From Cytophagales bacterium (GTDB lineage Bacteria > Bacteroidota > Bacteroidia > Cytophagales > Cyclobacteriaceae), in NCBI GenBank assembly GCA_020402945.1, contig JADBYQ010000087.1:1-37241 (forward strand): a stretch of DNA of 37,241 bases. The letters are read 5' to 3'. Below, piece by piece: positions 6,928 through 16,272 of the stretch. Below the pieces are notes generated by a model, which did not search any database, was not told the origin of the DNA, and was given only the letters and a program-made list of their open reading frames with translations. How positions within the stretch are numbered: position 1 is the first letter of the stretch; the number at the start of each line of letters is the position of its first letter. A program made the position numbers and the translations under genes.

Positions 6928-8319
6928 GTGGCCAAATCCAAAACTTCTTTCTTCTGTCAAAGCTGTGGTTATGAATCCGCCAAGTGGTTGGGTAAGTGCC
7001 CCTCATGCAATTCCTGGAATTCTTTTGTAGAGGAGATTGTCAATAAAGAAGAACTCACAAAAAATGAATGGCGACCGGAGCCAGGAAAGACAAGGCAAGA
7101 AAAGCCAAAAACACTAAGTGAGATAGAATCCACCAAAGAGATTCGAATTAGCTCGTCTGACCTCGAGCTAAATCGGGTATTGGGTGGAGGCATCGTGTAT
7201 GGTTCCCTGGTTTTAATTGGAGGTGAACCGGGTATTGGAAAATCAACATTGATGCTGCAAGTTGGACTAGCGCTAAAAAAGCTCCGTGTTCTTTATGTAT
7301 CGGGGGAGGAAAGTGATCAGCAGATAAAGATGAGAGCTGAGCGATTGAGTGATCTGACGAAAACCGTGAATGAAAATTTCTTTGTCCTGACCGAAACAAA
7401 TACACGGAACATTTTTCAAGCAATTGAAACCATTCAGCCCCAGTTATTAATCATCGACTCTATTCAAACGTTGCATTCGCATCAGTTGGATTCAGTAGCC
7501 GGAAGCGTGGGACAAGTTCGACAGTGTGCTGCCGAGCTGATGAAGTTTGCAAAGGAAACCAACACACCCGTTTTTTTAGTCGGACATATCACCAAAGACG
7601 GAATGTTGGCCGGACCAAAAGTGTTGGAGCATATGGTTGACACCGTTTTGCAGTTTGAGGGCGATCGGCATTTGGCCTACCGGATTTTGAGAACAACTAA
7701 AAACCGATTCGGCTCGACCTCTGAAATTGGCATTTATGAAATGTTGGGCAATGGCTTGCGTGAAGTTTCGAATCCTTCGGAGATATTGATTTCACAGAAA
7801 GATGGGAATCTGACGGGGGCTACAATTGGCGCAACGATCGAGGGCAACAGACCGTTGTTGATTGAAATACAATCGCTCGTCAGTCCGGCATCGTATGGAA
7901 CGCCACAACGTACGCCCACAGGCTTTGATCAGAAGAGATTGAATATGCTATTGGCCGTTTTGGAAAAGCGATGTGGCTTTCGTCTTGGCACGCAAGACGT
8001 ATTCTTAAATATGGCAGGCGGAATTAGCGTGGAGGATCCGGCCATTGACTTAGCCATTTGTATTTCAGTTATTTCATCGATGGAAGAGATTCCCGTGTCA
8101 GACAAAATCTGCTTTGCTGCGGAGATTGGATTGGGTGGAGAACTGAGAGCGGTAAATAGAATAGACCAGCGAATTTCAGAAGCTGAGAAGTTGGGTTTCG
8201 AACAAATCTATATTTCAAAATACAGTCAAAAATCCATTGATGTAAAAAAATCAAAAATTGAAGTGAAATCTTTTGGAAAGCTGACGGAGGTCTTTAAAGA
8301 GCTCTTTGGAAAGCAATAA
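6928..8319 (+). CDS. radA: DNA repair protein RadA (Sms)
   Basis: A 463-residue, full-length RadA with a GTG start. The N-terminal zinc finger has Cys10, Cys13, Cys24 and Cys27 (CQSCG...GKCPSC). The RecA-like ATPase core carries Walker A GEPGIGKST at about residues 98-106, Walker B LLIIDSIQT, and the RadA-specific KNRFG motif at residues 258-262. The C-terminal Lon-protease-like domain begins near residue 300 and includes AGGISVEDPAIDLAI. RadA promotes branch migration in recombinational repair. It follows the SDR gene by 14 nt and nearly abuts the converging MFS gene (6 nt between stops), with no visible terminator. Confidence 0.97.
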   Translation: MAKSKTSFFCQSCGYESAKWLGKCPSCNSWNSFVEEIVNKEELTKNEWRPEPGKTRQEKPKTLSEIESTKEIRISSSDLELNRVLGGGIVYGSLVLIGGEPGIGKSTLMLQVGLALKKLRVLYVSGEESDQQIKMRAERLSDLTKTVNENFFVLTETNTRNIFQAIETIQPQLLIIDSIQTLHSHQLDSVAGSVGQVRQCAAELMKFAKETNTPVFLVGHITKDGMLAGPKVLEHMVDTVLQFEGDRHLAYRILRTTKNRFGSTSEIGIYEMLGNGLREVSNPSEILISQKDGNLTGATIGATIEGNRPLLIEIQSLVSPASYGTPQRTPTGFDQKRLNMLLAVLEKRCGFRLGTQDVFLNMAGGISVEDPAIDLAICISVISSMEEIPVSDKICFAAEIGLGGELRAVNRIDQRISEAEKLGFEQIYISKYSQKSIDVKKSKIEVKSFGKLTEVFKELFGKQ

Positions 8320-8325
8320 TTGGAG

Positions 8326-9516
8326 TCAGCCTTGCAATGTTGTGTTCTTTCGCTCGAAAGCGGCAATGAGAAATAAAGAAGTCAGCATCATTGCAGCACC
8401 CACTAAAAAGGGGATATGGAAATTGAAGCTGTAAAGAAAGCCGCTTAGTCCCATTCCCGCTGCCCGTGCCACAGAACCAAAAGACTGATTCACACCAAGT
8501 ACTTGACCTACTTCTTTGGGGTTGGCGAATTTTGAAAGCAGAGAAGTAATTCCCGGAGTCAGACATCCATTTGCCAAAGCAATCAAGGCAAGACCTATAA
8601 ATTCAAAAGGCATAAAAAATCGATTTCCAGTTATGGGCAGGATGGCCAATCCGATCGCCATAAAGAAAATGCCATAGTAGATCATTTTTACTTCGCCTAA
8701 CCATTTTACCATTCGGCCCACTAACAACCCTTGCACGATGGCTGTTGCTACGCCCACAAAACCAAATACGTAACCTATTTCTTTTTCATTTAATCCGTTC
8801 ACCTCTTTCCACATTAGTGAACAGGCAATCTGCATCAGCATAAACGCAGTGATAAAGATAAAATTGATCCAAAGTAAATGACTGACAAGCGGTTTTTTTA
8901 ACTCGGTGACTATGCCTGTTACTACTTTAAAATTGAATGGTAAATTTTTCTTTTTTTCTTTAAGTGATTCTGGAAGCAAGAAGTAAGCCATTATCAAATT
9001 AACAAAACACATGGCAGAAGCTACATAACCTACCCAATCCACGGTTCCTGTCGAAGAGATACTTTTCAGAAACCCACCTAATGATGGACCAATGATAAAG
9101 CCGATACCAAAAGCAGCTCCTAAAAATCCGAGGGACTTTGTTCTCTCTTCCGGTGACGTAACATCTGTAATGTAGGCTTGTGCAACCGAGATGTTAGCCG
9201 ACCCAATACCAGAAAGCATGCGCGACAAAAACAAAATGAGTAGAACATTGGCCTGGGCAAAGACAAAATAGGCTATGCCAGTAATGAAAATGCTGAGTAA
9301 CATGATGGGTCGTCTTCCGTGTCGGTCGCTGAGCGTTCCCCAAAACGGAGCAAACAGAAAATTCATGATGGGGAATATCATAGCGATCAGCCCAACCTGA
9401 TAGTCTTGTGCGCCTAATTCTTTTGTGAAGATGGGTAGGATAGGGATAATAATCCCGAATCCGAGCATGTCAATAAAAATGGTGACGAAAAGAACAAAGA
9501 GAGGAGATTTCTTCAT
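8326..9516 (-). CDS. MFS efflux transporter, DHA1/TetA-like
   Basis: A 396-residue protein with about 12 hydrophobic segments. It begins with FVTIFIDMLGFGIIIPILP, which is characteristic of TetA-type drug:H+ antiporters (DHA1), followed by the loop 2-3 signature GTLSDRHGRRP and the central PESLKEKKK loop. Such proteins export drugs or metabolites across the inner membrane in exchange for protons. Resemblance to TetA does not establish tetracycline resistance; many chromosomal homologues have unknown substrates. It is divergent from the methyltransferase gene with only 40 nt between the starts, and converges on radA. There is no adjacent TetR-type regulator. Confidence 0.88.
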   Translation of the reverse strand: MKKSPLFVLFVTIFIDMLGFGIIIPILPIFTKELGAQDYQVGLIAMIFPIMNFLFAPFWGTLSDRHGRRPIMLLSIFITGIAYFVFAQANVLLILFLSRMLSGIGSANISVAQAYITDVTSPEERTKSLGFLGAAFGIGFIIGPSLGGFLKSISSTGTVDWVGYVASAMCFVNLIMAYFLLPESLKEKKKNLPFNFKVVTGIVTELKKPLVSHLLWINFIFITAFMLMQIACSLMWKEVNGLNEKEIGYVFGFVGVATAIVQGLLVGRMVKWLGEVKMIYYGIFFMAIGLAILPITGNRFFMPFEFIGLALIALANGCLTPGITSLLSKFANPKEVGQVLGVNQSFGSVARAAGMGLSGFLYSFNFHIPFLVGAAMMLTSLFLIAAFERKNTTLQG

Positions 9517-9556
9517 TTTCTAAATTAAACGCGGGCGAATTTGCAACTTTGCTTTC

Positions 9557-10765
9557 ATGCGATCAAGCGAACTGCTTCTAATATCTACTCCTGAAGTACA
9601 AGAATACCTCAGCGCAAACGAAAGCATTGATGAGAAGAAATTGTTACTCGCAAAAAAAGAAATTTTAGGCATACCATCTTCCGAAATGGCCAACCAACTT
9701 ATTGGCAGAAGGAAAGCAAAACAGAAGTTTCCATCCTGGTACCAGACAACATCAATAGTATACCCACCTTCTGCCAATCTGGAACAAAGTTCTTCGGAGG
9801 CGACCGCGAAGTTTAAGGCAGAGCTGATACGGTCCGAGTTGGTTCATTCTAGTTTATTGGTTGATCTTACAGGCGGCTTTGGTGTCGACACTTTTTTTCT
9901 GGGGAAGTTGTTTTCAGAAGCCATTCATATTGAGCCAAACGAAACTGTTTCAGCGATAGCGGCACACAATCACCGACTATTGGGAGCCTCCGTTTTGCAT
10001 GTGCGACAAACAGCAGAAGAGTATTTGAAGGCCAATACAAAACGAGCTGACCTATTTTTTATCGACCCTTCTCGCAGAAGCGAATCAAAAAAAGTATTTA
10101 AACTGGCCGACTGTCAACCTAACATTGCCACTCTGCAAGATGCATTGTTTAACTTTTCAAATTTTGTTTTAACTAAAGCATCACCGCTGCTCGATATTCA
10201 ACAAGCGCTTCGCGAGTTAAAATATGTCGCTAAGGTAGCCGTGGTTTCGGTTGAGAATCAATGCAAAGAGTTATTGTTTTTGCAGAAATTTGGTTTCGAG
10301 GGAGAGCCGATCATTGAAACAATTAACCTTTCAAACGAAGGATCGGTGGTTGAGAGATTTGTGTTTACTGCCTTAGAAGAAAGGGCTGCGACCGTGGTTT
10401 TTTCATCACCCCTAGATTATTTGTACGAACCAAACGCATCCATCTTGAAATCGGGCGCATTCAAACTTGTTGCAGAAAAATTTGGACTTAGCAAGCTGCA
10501 AGCCAATACACACCTTTACACCTCGCCAAACTTGTTCACTGATTTTCCCGGCCGTGTTTTTAAAATAGAAGCGTTAAATCCCACCTTAAAAATGTTCAAG
10601 GAGCTATTGCCAGATGGTAAAGCAAACGTGGCTACACGCAACTATCCGTTGTCTGCTCAGGAATTAAAAAAGAAATTGAAACTGAAAGATGGTGGAGAGA
10701 AGTTTGTATTAGGATTTTCGGAAGAAAAAAGCAAATCTGTGGTGATCGCCTCAAGAATCAAATGA
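9557..10765 (+). CDS. Class I SAM methyltransferase with THUMP-like C-terminus
   Basis: A 402-residue protein. The N-terminal helical region (residues 1-75) includes ANQLIGRRKAKQKFPSW. The SAM-binding motif I is LVDLTGGFGVDTFFLG near residues 96-111, followed by a strand with IEPNE. The FFIDPSRR segment near residue 170 plays the part of motif IV. The C-terminal portion (LPDGKANVATRNYPLSAQ near residue 355) resembles the THUMP-like domain known in Bacteroidota methyltransferases. The likely role is RNA base methylation, inferred from the domain pair only; the target is unknown. The stop overlaps the converging small membrane protein gene by 8 nt. Confidence 0.82.
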   Translation: MRSSELLLISTPEVQEYLSANESIDEKKLLLAKKEILGIPSSEMANQLIGRRKAKQKFPSWYQTTSIVYPPSANLEQSSSEATAKFKAELIRSELVHSSLLVDLTGGFGVDTFFLGKLFSEAIHIEPNETVSAIAAHNHRLLGASVLHVRQTAEEYLKANTKRADLFFIDPSRRSESKKVFKLADCQPNIATLQDALFNFSNFVLTKASPLLDIQQALRELKYVAKVAVVSVENQCKELLFLQKFGFEGEPIIETINLSNEGSVVERFVFTALEERAATVVFSSPLDYLYEPNASILKSGAFKLVAEKFGLSKLQANTHLYTSPNLFTDFPGRVFKIEALNPTLKMFKELLPDGKANVATRNYPLSAQELKKKLKLKDGGEKFVLGFSEEKSKSVVIASRIK

Positions 10766-10946
10766 AACCTAGCAGATAATATGCTGCTAAAAAGAGTAGC
10801 CCCAGCGTACCGTACAGCTTAATCACCTTTTTTCTATTTTGCGTATCCTCCCACCAAAGCATGATCCAGGGTTTTATCAACCCAATCACAATCCCAAGGA
10901 AGCAACTTAAGGCAGACAATAATAGCAAATTTCTAACGTAGAACAT
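10758..10946 (-). CDS. Small two-helix membrane protein, 62 residues
   Basis: Two hydrophobic helices (about residues 7-24 and 46-61) flank a basic loop, WWEDTQNRKKVIKLYG. The W-x-x-x-x-NR/KKVxKxYG loop is one I associate with short conserved Bacteroidota membrane proteins of unknown function. ATG start at 10946. A TATTTTTG box lies at 10951-10958 immediately upstream, which would make the message almost leaderless. The gene ends inside the last codons of the methyltransferase on the other strand. Confidence 0.65.
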   Translation of the reverse strand: MFYVRNLLLLSALSCFLGIVIGLIKPWIMLWWEDTQNRKKVIKLYGTLGLLFLAAYYLLGFI

Positions 10947-11011
10947 TCACCAAAAATAGCACGAAAAATTGTTTGAATATTTATCAGAGATATTTCAATA
11001 CCAAACTTCCT

Positions 11012-11019
11012 TATCTTTG
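11012..11019 (+). promoter_or_regulatory. Candidate -7 box (TATCTTTG) for mfd
   Basis: TATCTTTG matches TAnnTTTG and ends 11 nt before the GTG start at 11031, implying a leader of only a few bases. A TTTG at 10972-10975 is too far away (36 nt) to be the -33 partner. Confidence 0.4.
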
Positions 11020-11030
11020 CGCCTCTTTTT

Positions 11031-14000
11031 GTGAAGGCATCTGATTTCCTCTCTCTTTATCGCACGGATGGTTATATCCAAACCCTGGCCGAAGGGATTC
11101 GTGCGTCTAACTCAAACGTTATTCAGGTTAAAGGCCTTCAAGGGAGTTTAGATGCTGTTCTAGTAGCAGCAGTCCACAAAAGTGTGAGAGCCAATCACAT
11201 TGTGATTTTACATGACCGCGAAGAGGCTTCCTTTTTTTTGAATGATATTCAAAACCTGCTTGGCGAAAAGGAGATTTTCCTCTTCCCGATGTCCTACAAA
11301 CGCCCTTACGAGTATGATGAAGTAGAGAATGCAAACGTGTTAATGCGTGCGGAAGTACTCAATCAGCTTAGTAATCATCCGGACGGTAACATTATCATTA
11401 CGTATCCTGAGGCGCTATCTGAAAAAGTGATCAACAAAAAATCATTGGCGTCTAACACATTTGTGATTCAAAAAGGCGAGGTGCTCGATCGCGAATTTTT
11501 GGAAGAGTACCTGCATACCTACGACTTTGAGAAAACAGATTTTGTAGCCGAGGCGGGTCAGTTTGCTATGCGCGGGGGAATCATCGATGTGTTTTCGTTT
11601 GCCAACGAACGCCCCTACCGAATTGAGTTATATGGTAATGAGGTGGATAGCATCAGAAGCTTTGATCCGGGTTCTCAATTGTCCGTTGATGTGCAGGAAA
11701 AAATCAGCTTGATGCCTAACGTACAGACGCGGCTGATACAGGAAGAGCGCCAATCTTTTTTTGACTTTATTTCATCCTCGTCCCGAATCTGGATAAAAGA
11801 CGCGGTGCTCACCACCGACATTATCGCTCGCTGTTTTGAAAAAGCCACTCAAAACTTTGATAAAATTCTGCGCGAAAGCGGCCAAACAAAAGTAGTGCTG
11901 GAGCCAAGCCAGTTGTTTGAGACAGACGAAAGTTTACTGCAGCAGTTCAAGAAGTTTGGAAGGATTGAGTTTGGTTCTCGTTATTTCTTTGAGCCACAGA
12001 AGACATTTGAGTTAAAATCATCAGCCCAACCGTCATTCAACAAAAATTTTGAACTTCTCGCTTCCAATTTATTGGAGTATCAACAGCAAAGCTTTGTGAA
12101 TTTTATTGCTGCTGAGCAACCTAAGCAAGCAGAACGTTTGCACGGAGTCTTTGAAGAGATACACCCAGAGTTGAGATTTCAAACGCTGGAGTTCTCCTTA
12201 CGGCAAGGCTTTGTTGATCCAACCTTAAAGATTGTCTGCTATACGGATCATCAAATTTTTGAACGCTACCATCGCTACCGCAGCAAAGAAAAGTTTTCAA
12301 AATCAAAGGCACTTACATTTCGCGAGTTGCAGACGCTACAACCCGGAGACTTTGTTACTCATATTGATTACGGTATTGCCAAGTTTGCCGGATTGGAAAA
12401 AAAGGAGGTGAACGGCAAAGAACAGGAAGCGATACGCCTGGTGTTTCGCGATGATGACATGATGTATGTGAGCATACATTCGTTGCACAAAATTTCAAAA
12501 TATTCAGGCAAAGAGGGAGCAGCTCCTTCCATCAGCAAGTTAGGTAGCGGTGAATGGGAAGGGAAAAAGGCAAAAGCAAAGAAGAAAGTAAAAGACATTG
12601 CCAAGGAACTGATTGAGCTTTATGCCAAGCGAAAGCAAGCGCCCGGTTTTGCCTATGCAGAAGATGGTTTTTTGCAGGCTGAGCTAGAGTCATCCTTTAT
12701 TTATCAAGATACGCCAGATCAGGCCAAAGCCACAGAAGACGTCAAGCACGATATGCAACAACCGCACCCGATGGATCGCCTGGTGTGTGGAGATGTTGGC
12801 TTCGGAAAAACAGAAGTGGCCATCCGTGCCGCCTTCAAGGCCGCCACTGAGGGAAAACAAGTGGCGGTGCTAGTGCCTACCACGATTCTGGCCATGCAAC
12901 ATTATCGGACCTTTTCCGAACGTTTGGCAAATTTCCCCGTGAAGATAGAATATGTCTCGCGATTCAAGACGGAAAAAGAAATCAAAGAAATTATTAAGCA
13001 GGTTAAAGAAGGCACGGTTAACATTATTATTGGAACGCATCGTGTGGTAAGCAAAGACGTAGAGTTTAAGGAGCTGGGATTGCTCGTGATAGATGAGGAG
13101 CAGAAATTTGGAGTGAAAGTAAAAGACCGACTGAAGGAATTGAAAGTTAACGTTGATGTACTTACCCTTACAGCAACTCCAATTCCACGCACACTTCATT
13201 TTTCGTTAATGGGAGCGCGTGACTTAAGCATTATTGCGACTGCACCACCCAATCGTCAACCGGTAACCACAGAACTTCATACCTACAACGAAGAAATCAT
13301 TCGTGATTCAGTCAGTTATGAGTTGCGAAGAGGAGGGCAAGTTTTTTTTGTGCATAATAGAATCAGCGATATTGATCAGGTGGCGAATGTCATTTTCAAA
13401 TTGGTGCCCGATTCACGAATAGGCATTGCCCACGGGCAAATGGATGGCGACAAACTGGAGAAGGTGATGCTCAAGTTCATTGAAGGCGAGTATGATGTGT
13501 TGGTGTCAACAAATATTATAGAGTCAGGATTAGATATACCAAACGCTAATACCATTATCATCAACCACGCGAATCTATTTGGACTGAGTGATCTACATCA
13601 GATGAGAGGCCGAGTAGGGCGATCCAATAAGAAAGCATTTTGTTACTTGCTCACGCCTCCTACATCTGTTTTGTCTTCCGATTCGCGAAAGAGACTCGCG
13701 GCACTCGAAGAATTTTCTGAATTGGGTGATGGATTCAAAGTCGCGATGCGAGATTTGGATATTCGCGGGGCAGGTAATCTGCTCGGTGGCGAACAAAGCG
13801 GATTTATTACTGATTTGGGCTTTGACACGTATCATAAAATTTTGGATGACGCCATACAAGAGCTGAAAGAAACGGTATTTAAAGATTTGTTTGCCGAGGA
13901 GTTAACCGCCAAGGCGAGGCTGGTTGTTCAAGATTGTATTATCGAAACTGATTTGGAGATTCTTATTCCTGACACCTACATCAACAATACCAGTGAGCGT

Positions 14001-14414
14001 CTCCAACTTTATTCATCGTTGGATAATATTAAGAATGAAGAAGAGCTGCAAAAATTTACCAGTTCGTTAGTCGATCGGTTTGGCATCCTACCCATGGCGG
14101 TGGAGCAATTGATTAACACCGTTCGCCTACGTTGGATGGGCGAAGAGTTGGGATTTGAGAAGATTAGTTTAAAAAATGATAAGCTCAGAGGCTACTTCGT
14201 TTCCGGCAAAGACGATTATTTTAAATCAGACGTGTTTGGACGAATTTTGGCGTTCGTGCAGACTCATCCAAAAAAGTGTAGAGTAAAAGAGACAGGCGGT
14301 AAGCCGATTTTGACAGTAGAAGACATCACAAATGTCGAGGCAGCGATCGAAGTTTTGTCGCCAATAACAACGCGTTATAATGCCAATTCCCGCAAGGAAA
14401 CGTTGTCAGCATAA
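11031..14414 (+). CDS. mfd: Transcription-repair coupling factor Mfd
   Basis: A 1127-residue protein, close to the 1148 of E. coli Mfd, with a GTG start. The order is complete: N-terminal UvrB-like region (GGIIDVFSFANERPYRIELY near residue 185), the CarD/RNAP-interacting domain (LQPGDFVTHIDYGIAKFAGL, about residues 435-500), and RecG-like helicase motifs. These are Walker A GDVGFGKTEVA near residue 585, the DEEQ box VIDEEQKFG near 686, LTATPIPRTL, and QMRGRVGRS. The TRCF C-terminal domain follows (from about residue 990). Mfd displaces stalled RNA polymerase and recruits UvrA. The gene stands alone, and its 3' end overlaps the converging gene by 40 nt. Confidence 0.98.
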   Translation: MKASDFLSLYRTDGYIQTLAEGIRASNSNVIQVKGLQGSLDAVLVAAVHKSVRANHIVILHDREEASFFLNDIQNLLGEKEIFLFPMSYKRPYEYDEVENANVLMRAEVLNQLSNHPDGNIIITYPEALSEKVINKKSLASNTFVIQKGEVLDREFLEEYLHTYDFEKTDFVAEAGQFAMRGGIIDVFSFANERPYRIELYGNEVDSIRSFDPGSQLSVDVQEKISLMPNVQTRLIQEERQSFFDFISSSSRIWIKDAVLTTDIIARCFEKATQNFDKILRESGQTKVVLEPSQLFETDESLLQQFKKFGRIEFGSRYFFEPQKTFELKSSAQPSFNKNFELLASNLLEYQQQSFVNFIAAEQPKQAERLHGVFEEIHPELRFQTLEFSLRQGFVDPTLKIVCYTDHQIFERYHRYRSKEKFSKSKALTFRELQTLQPGDFVTHIDYGIAKFAGLEKKEVNGKEQEAIRLVFRDDDMMYVSIHSLHKISKYSGKEGAAPSISKLGSGEWEGKKAKAKKKVKDIAKELIELYAKRKQAPGFAYAEDGFLQAELESSFIYQDTPDQAKATEDVKHDMQQPHPMDRLVCGDVGFGKTEVAIRAAFKAATEGKQVAVLVPTTILAMQHYRTFSERLANFPVKIEYVSRFKTEKEIKEIIKQVKEGTVNIIIGTHRVVSKDVEFKELGLLVIDEEQKFGVKVKDRLKELKVNVDVLTLTATPIPRTLHFSLMGARDLSIIATAPPNRQPVTTELHTYNEEIIRDSVSYELRRGGQVFFVHNRISDIDQVANVIFKLVPDSRIGIAHGQMDGDKLEKVMLKFIEGEYDVLVSTNIIESGLDIPNANTIIINHANLFGLSDLHQMRGRVGRSNKKAFCYLLTPPTSVLSSDSRKRLAALEEFSELGDGFKVAMRDLDIRGAGNLLGGEQSGFITDLGFDTYHKILDDAIQELKETVFKDLFAEELTAKARLVVQDCIIETDLEILIPDTYINNTSERLQLYSSLDNIKNEEELQKFTSSLVDRFGILPMAVEQLINTVRLRWMGEELGFEKISLKNDKLRGYFVSGKDDYFKSDVFGRILAFVQTHPKKCRVKETGGKPILTVEDITNVEAAIEVLSPITTRYNANSRKETLSA

Positions 14415-14626
14415 GGTTCCATTCCAGCCATATCATCAAAGGCATTGATCATCAGTACTTTCTTGTACTTAGAAGAGTAATAAACTTCGATAAAGAACTC
14501 GCCAGTATGGTAAAGATAGATTTTTGTGTCAGCTAATTTGCGAGAAGTGATGTAGTTGGAATCTGTAATTACCAAGTCACACTTTTTTTCAAAAGACGCC
14601 ATCTTAAAATCTTCAATATTTCTCAT
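14375..14626 (-). CDS. Small uncharacterised protein, 83 residues
   Basis: The ORF begins at 14704, but the ATG at 14624-14626 (MRNIEDFKMASFEKK) is the more likely start, giving an 83-residue soluble protein. The middle has LADTKIYLYHTGEFFIEVYY and KKVLMINAFDDMAGMEPYAD, a beta-rich pattern I recall in unnamed Cytophagales proteins. No catalytic motif can be recognised. Its last 13 codons overlap the 3' end of mfd on the opposite strand, so either gene constrains the other there. It is divergent from gldJ, with about 260 nt between the starts. Confidence 0.65.
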   Translation of the reverse strand: MRNIEDFKMASFEKKCDLVITDSNYITSRKLADTKIYLYHTGEFFIEVYYSSKYKKVLMINAFDDMAGMEPYADNVSLRELAL

Positions 14627-14887
14627 GTTTTTTCTTTGGGGTGTAGAAAGGAAAGATCGTGCCAGCGCAATTTCGGCCATATTCTCGACCTTTTTGGATT
14701 GCAAAGTGAATCAATGAGAGATTTTTCGTCCCAATTTGGGTTTGCAATATTTGCAACCTAGCTCCGTTAGTTCGAAAAGTGTTAGAATTCACCTCCATTA
14801 AGGATTTATCAAAAAATGGCTACGCTTTGGAAAACATGTGTTTATCTCATTATATTAGCGGTTCCTTTGATCTATAACGTAAAGCAA

Positions 14888-16225
14888 ATGAAGTATACCA
14901 AGTCACTTTTGTTCGTAGTTGCGCTGTCTTTTTTGTTCTCCTCCTGCTTTTTGAAGCGAGGGGGATTTCCCACGTCTCAAAACCCCGGTCAAGTGAGTAC
15001 CGCCACTGGGTTGGAGTATGCCCGTGAAAAAGACGAAAAGTTGTTTGATGTGGGCCCTTACAAAGATCAGGATCAATTACCCCACATGGTTTATATTCAA
15101 GGAGGTAGAGTAGTTTTAGGTTCCTTCGAAGAAGATATTATGGCCACCCGCGACAATGTTGAACGAACAGTTTCGGTAGCGTCTTTTTATATGGATGAAG
15201 CTGAAGTAGCCAATATCCACTGGCTAGAATACCTTCATTATTTGAAAACAGAAAACGATCCAGAAGGTCAGGGTCCAGACGCCCCCTACGGGATAAAGTA
15301 TAAGGACGCTTTGCCCGATACATTGGTTTGGAGGTCTAAACTTGCCTTTAACGACCCCTATGTTGATTATTATTTGCATTACCCGGGGTTCCGTTTCTTT
15401 CCTGTTGTAGGCGTTGATTGGAACCAAGCAAACAATTATGCAGTCTGGCGAACAACTAAAGTCAATGAGAGGCTTGCTGTCGAGGCTGGTTATAAGGACG
15501 GTGAGAAAGTACCTCTTGAATCTGGTCATGTTGTTCCTAATTTTCGTCTTCCGACAGAAGCAGAGTGGGAGTATGCGGCAATGGGCATGATCGGAACTTT
15601 ATGGCTTGACGAAATGCAAACTCACCAGCGGCTTTACCCATGGGACGGGCATGCGTTGAGAAACCCTTACGGAAAGGCAATGGGAACATTTTTGGCCAAC
15701 TTTAAAAGAGGACGTGGGGATTATGCCGGTATAGCTGGCCGTTTAAATGATGGCGCCCTGATCACGTCTTATATTTATGACTACCCTCCCAATGATTATG
15801 GTTTATACAATATGGCAGGGAATGTTAGCGAGTGGGTCATGGACGTTTACCGCCCGTTGTCACACCAGGATTTTGATGATTTGAACCCTATAAGAAGAGA
15901 CGACTTTTTGGATCTTAGCCAAATCTATAAACCTCAGTATAAAACTGATACGTCCTCAGTGAAGGGGGCAAATGGCGAATTTGTAAATGGTGCAGACGGC
16001 AAACGCCAAATCGAAAAGAAATACACAAAAAGGCATGCAAAGGGTACAGGAGAAGATGAATTCGTATCTCTAGTAAGCGACAAGGCTAGAGTATACAAAG
16101 GGGGTTCTTGGAAAGATGTAGCATACTGGATGTCTCCTGGTACGCGCAGATTCTTGGATGAAGATTCGGCAACTGCAACCATTGGATTCCGTTGTGCGAT
16201 GATTCGCGCGGGTTCAAACTACTAA
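14888..16225 (+). CDS. gldJ: Gliding-motility lipoprotein GldJ (SUMF1/FGE-like domain)
   Basis: A 445-residue lipoprotein from the ATG at 14888. The ORF opens at 14816, but the internal ATG gives a proper lipoprotein signal with lipobox FSSC (Cys20). The formylglycine-generating-enzyme-like domain starts near YIQGGRVVLGSFEED and contains SFYMDEAEVANIHWLEYL, FRLPTEAEWEYAA, NMAGNVSEWVMDVY and the end motif GFRCAMIRAG. That combination matches GldJ more than GldK, which sits beside gldLMN; those genes are absent here. GldJ is an outer-membrane-associated component needed for gliding and type IX secretion in Flavobacterium. The FGE-like fold is considered structural here. A lysine-rich insert lies near residue 370. 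The gene is followed by a strong bidirectional terminator. Confidence 0.85.
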   Translation: MKYTKSLLFVVALSFLFSSCFLKRGGFPTSQNPGQVSTATGLEYAREKDEKLFDVGPYKDQDQLPHMVYIQGGRVVLGSFEEDIMATRDNVERTVSVASFYMDEAEVANIHWLEYLHYLKTENDPEGQGPDAPYGIKYKDALPDTLVWRSKLAFNDPYVDYYLHYPGFRFFPVVGVDWNQANNYAVWRTTKVNERLAVEAGYKDGEKVPLESGHVVPNFRLPTEAEWEYAAMGMIGTLWLDEMQTHQRLYPWDGHALRNPYGKAMGTFLANFKRGRGDYAGIAGRLNDGALITSYIYDYPPNDYGLYNMAGNVSEWVMDVYRPLSHQDFDDLNPIRRDDFLDLSQIYKPQYKTDTSSVKGANGEFVNGADGKRQIEKKYTKRHAKGTGEDEFVSLVSDKARVYKGGSWKDVAYWMSPGTRRFLDEDSATATIGFRCAMIRAGSNY

Positions 16226-16245
16226 CAAGTATTTATTCATTAATA

Positions 16246-16272
16246 AAAAAGCCCTCCCCTCGGAGGGTTTTT
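16246..16272. terminator. Bidirectional intrinsic terminator between gldJ and comF
   Basis: A hairpin CCCTCC (16252-16257), loop CCTC, GGAGGG (16262-16267) is flanked by an A run on the left and a T run on the right. It therefore reads as a rho-independent terminator on both strands. It serves gldJ (+) and comF (-); the comF stop codon lies at 16272-16274, at its edge. Confidence 0.9.

Noticed and set aside
8326..9516. Calling the MFS protein a tetracycline-resistance determinant
   Set aside because: Only general DHA1 motifs are visible; no regulator or specific evidence supports that substrate.
10770..10789. Short hairpin TAGCAG / CTGCTA near the methyltransferase stop
   Set aside because: It lies inside the coding region of the small membrane protein and is not followed by a T run on either strand, so it is not a terminator.
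12868..13860. Antisense open frames inside mfd
   Set aside because: They are shadows of the strongly conserved mfd reading frame, with no motif or start context of their own.
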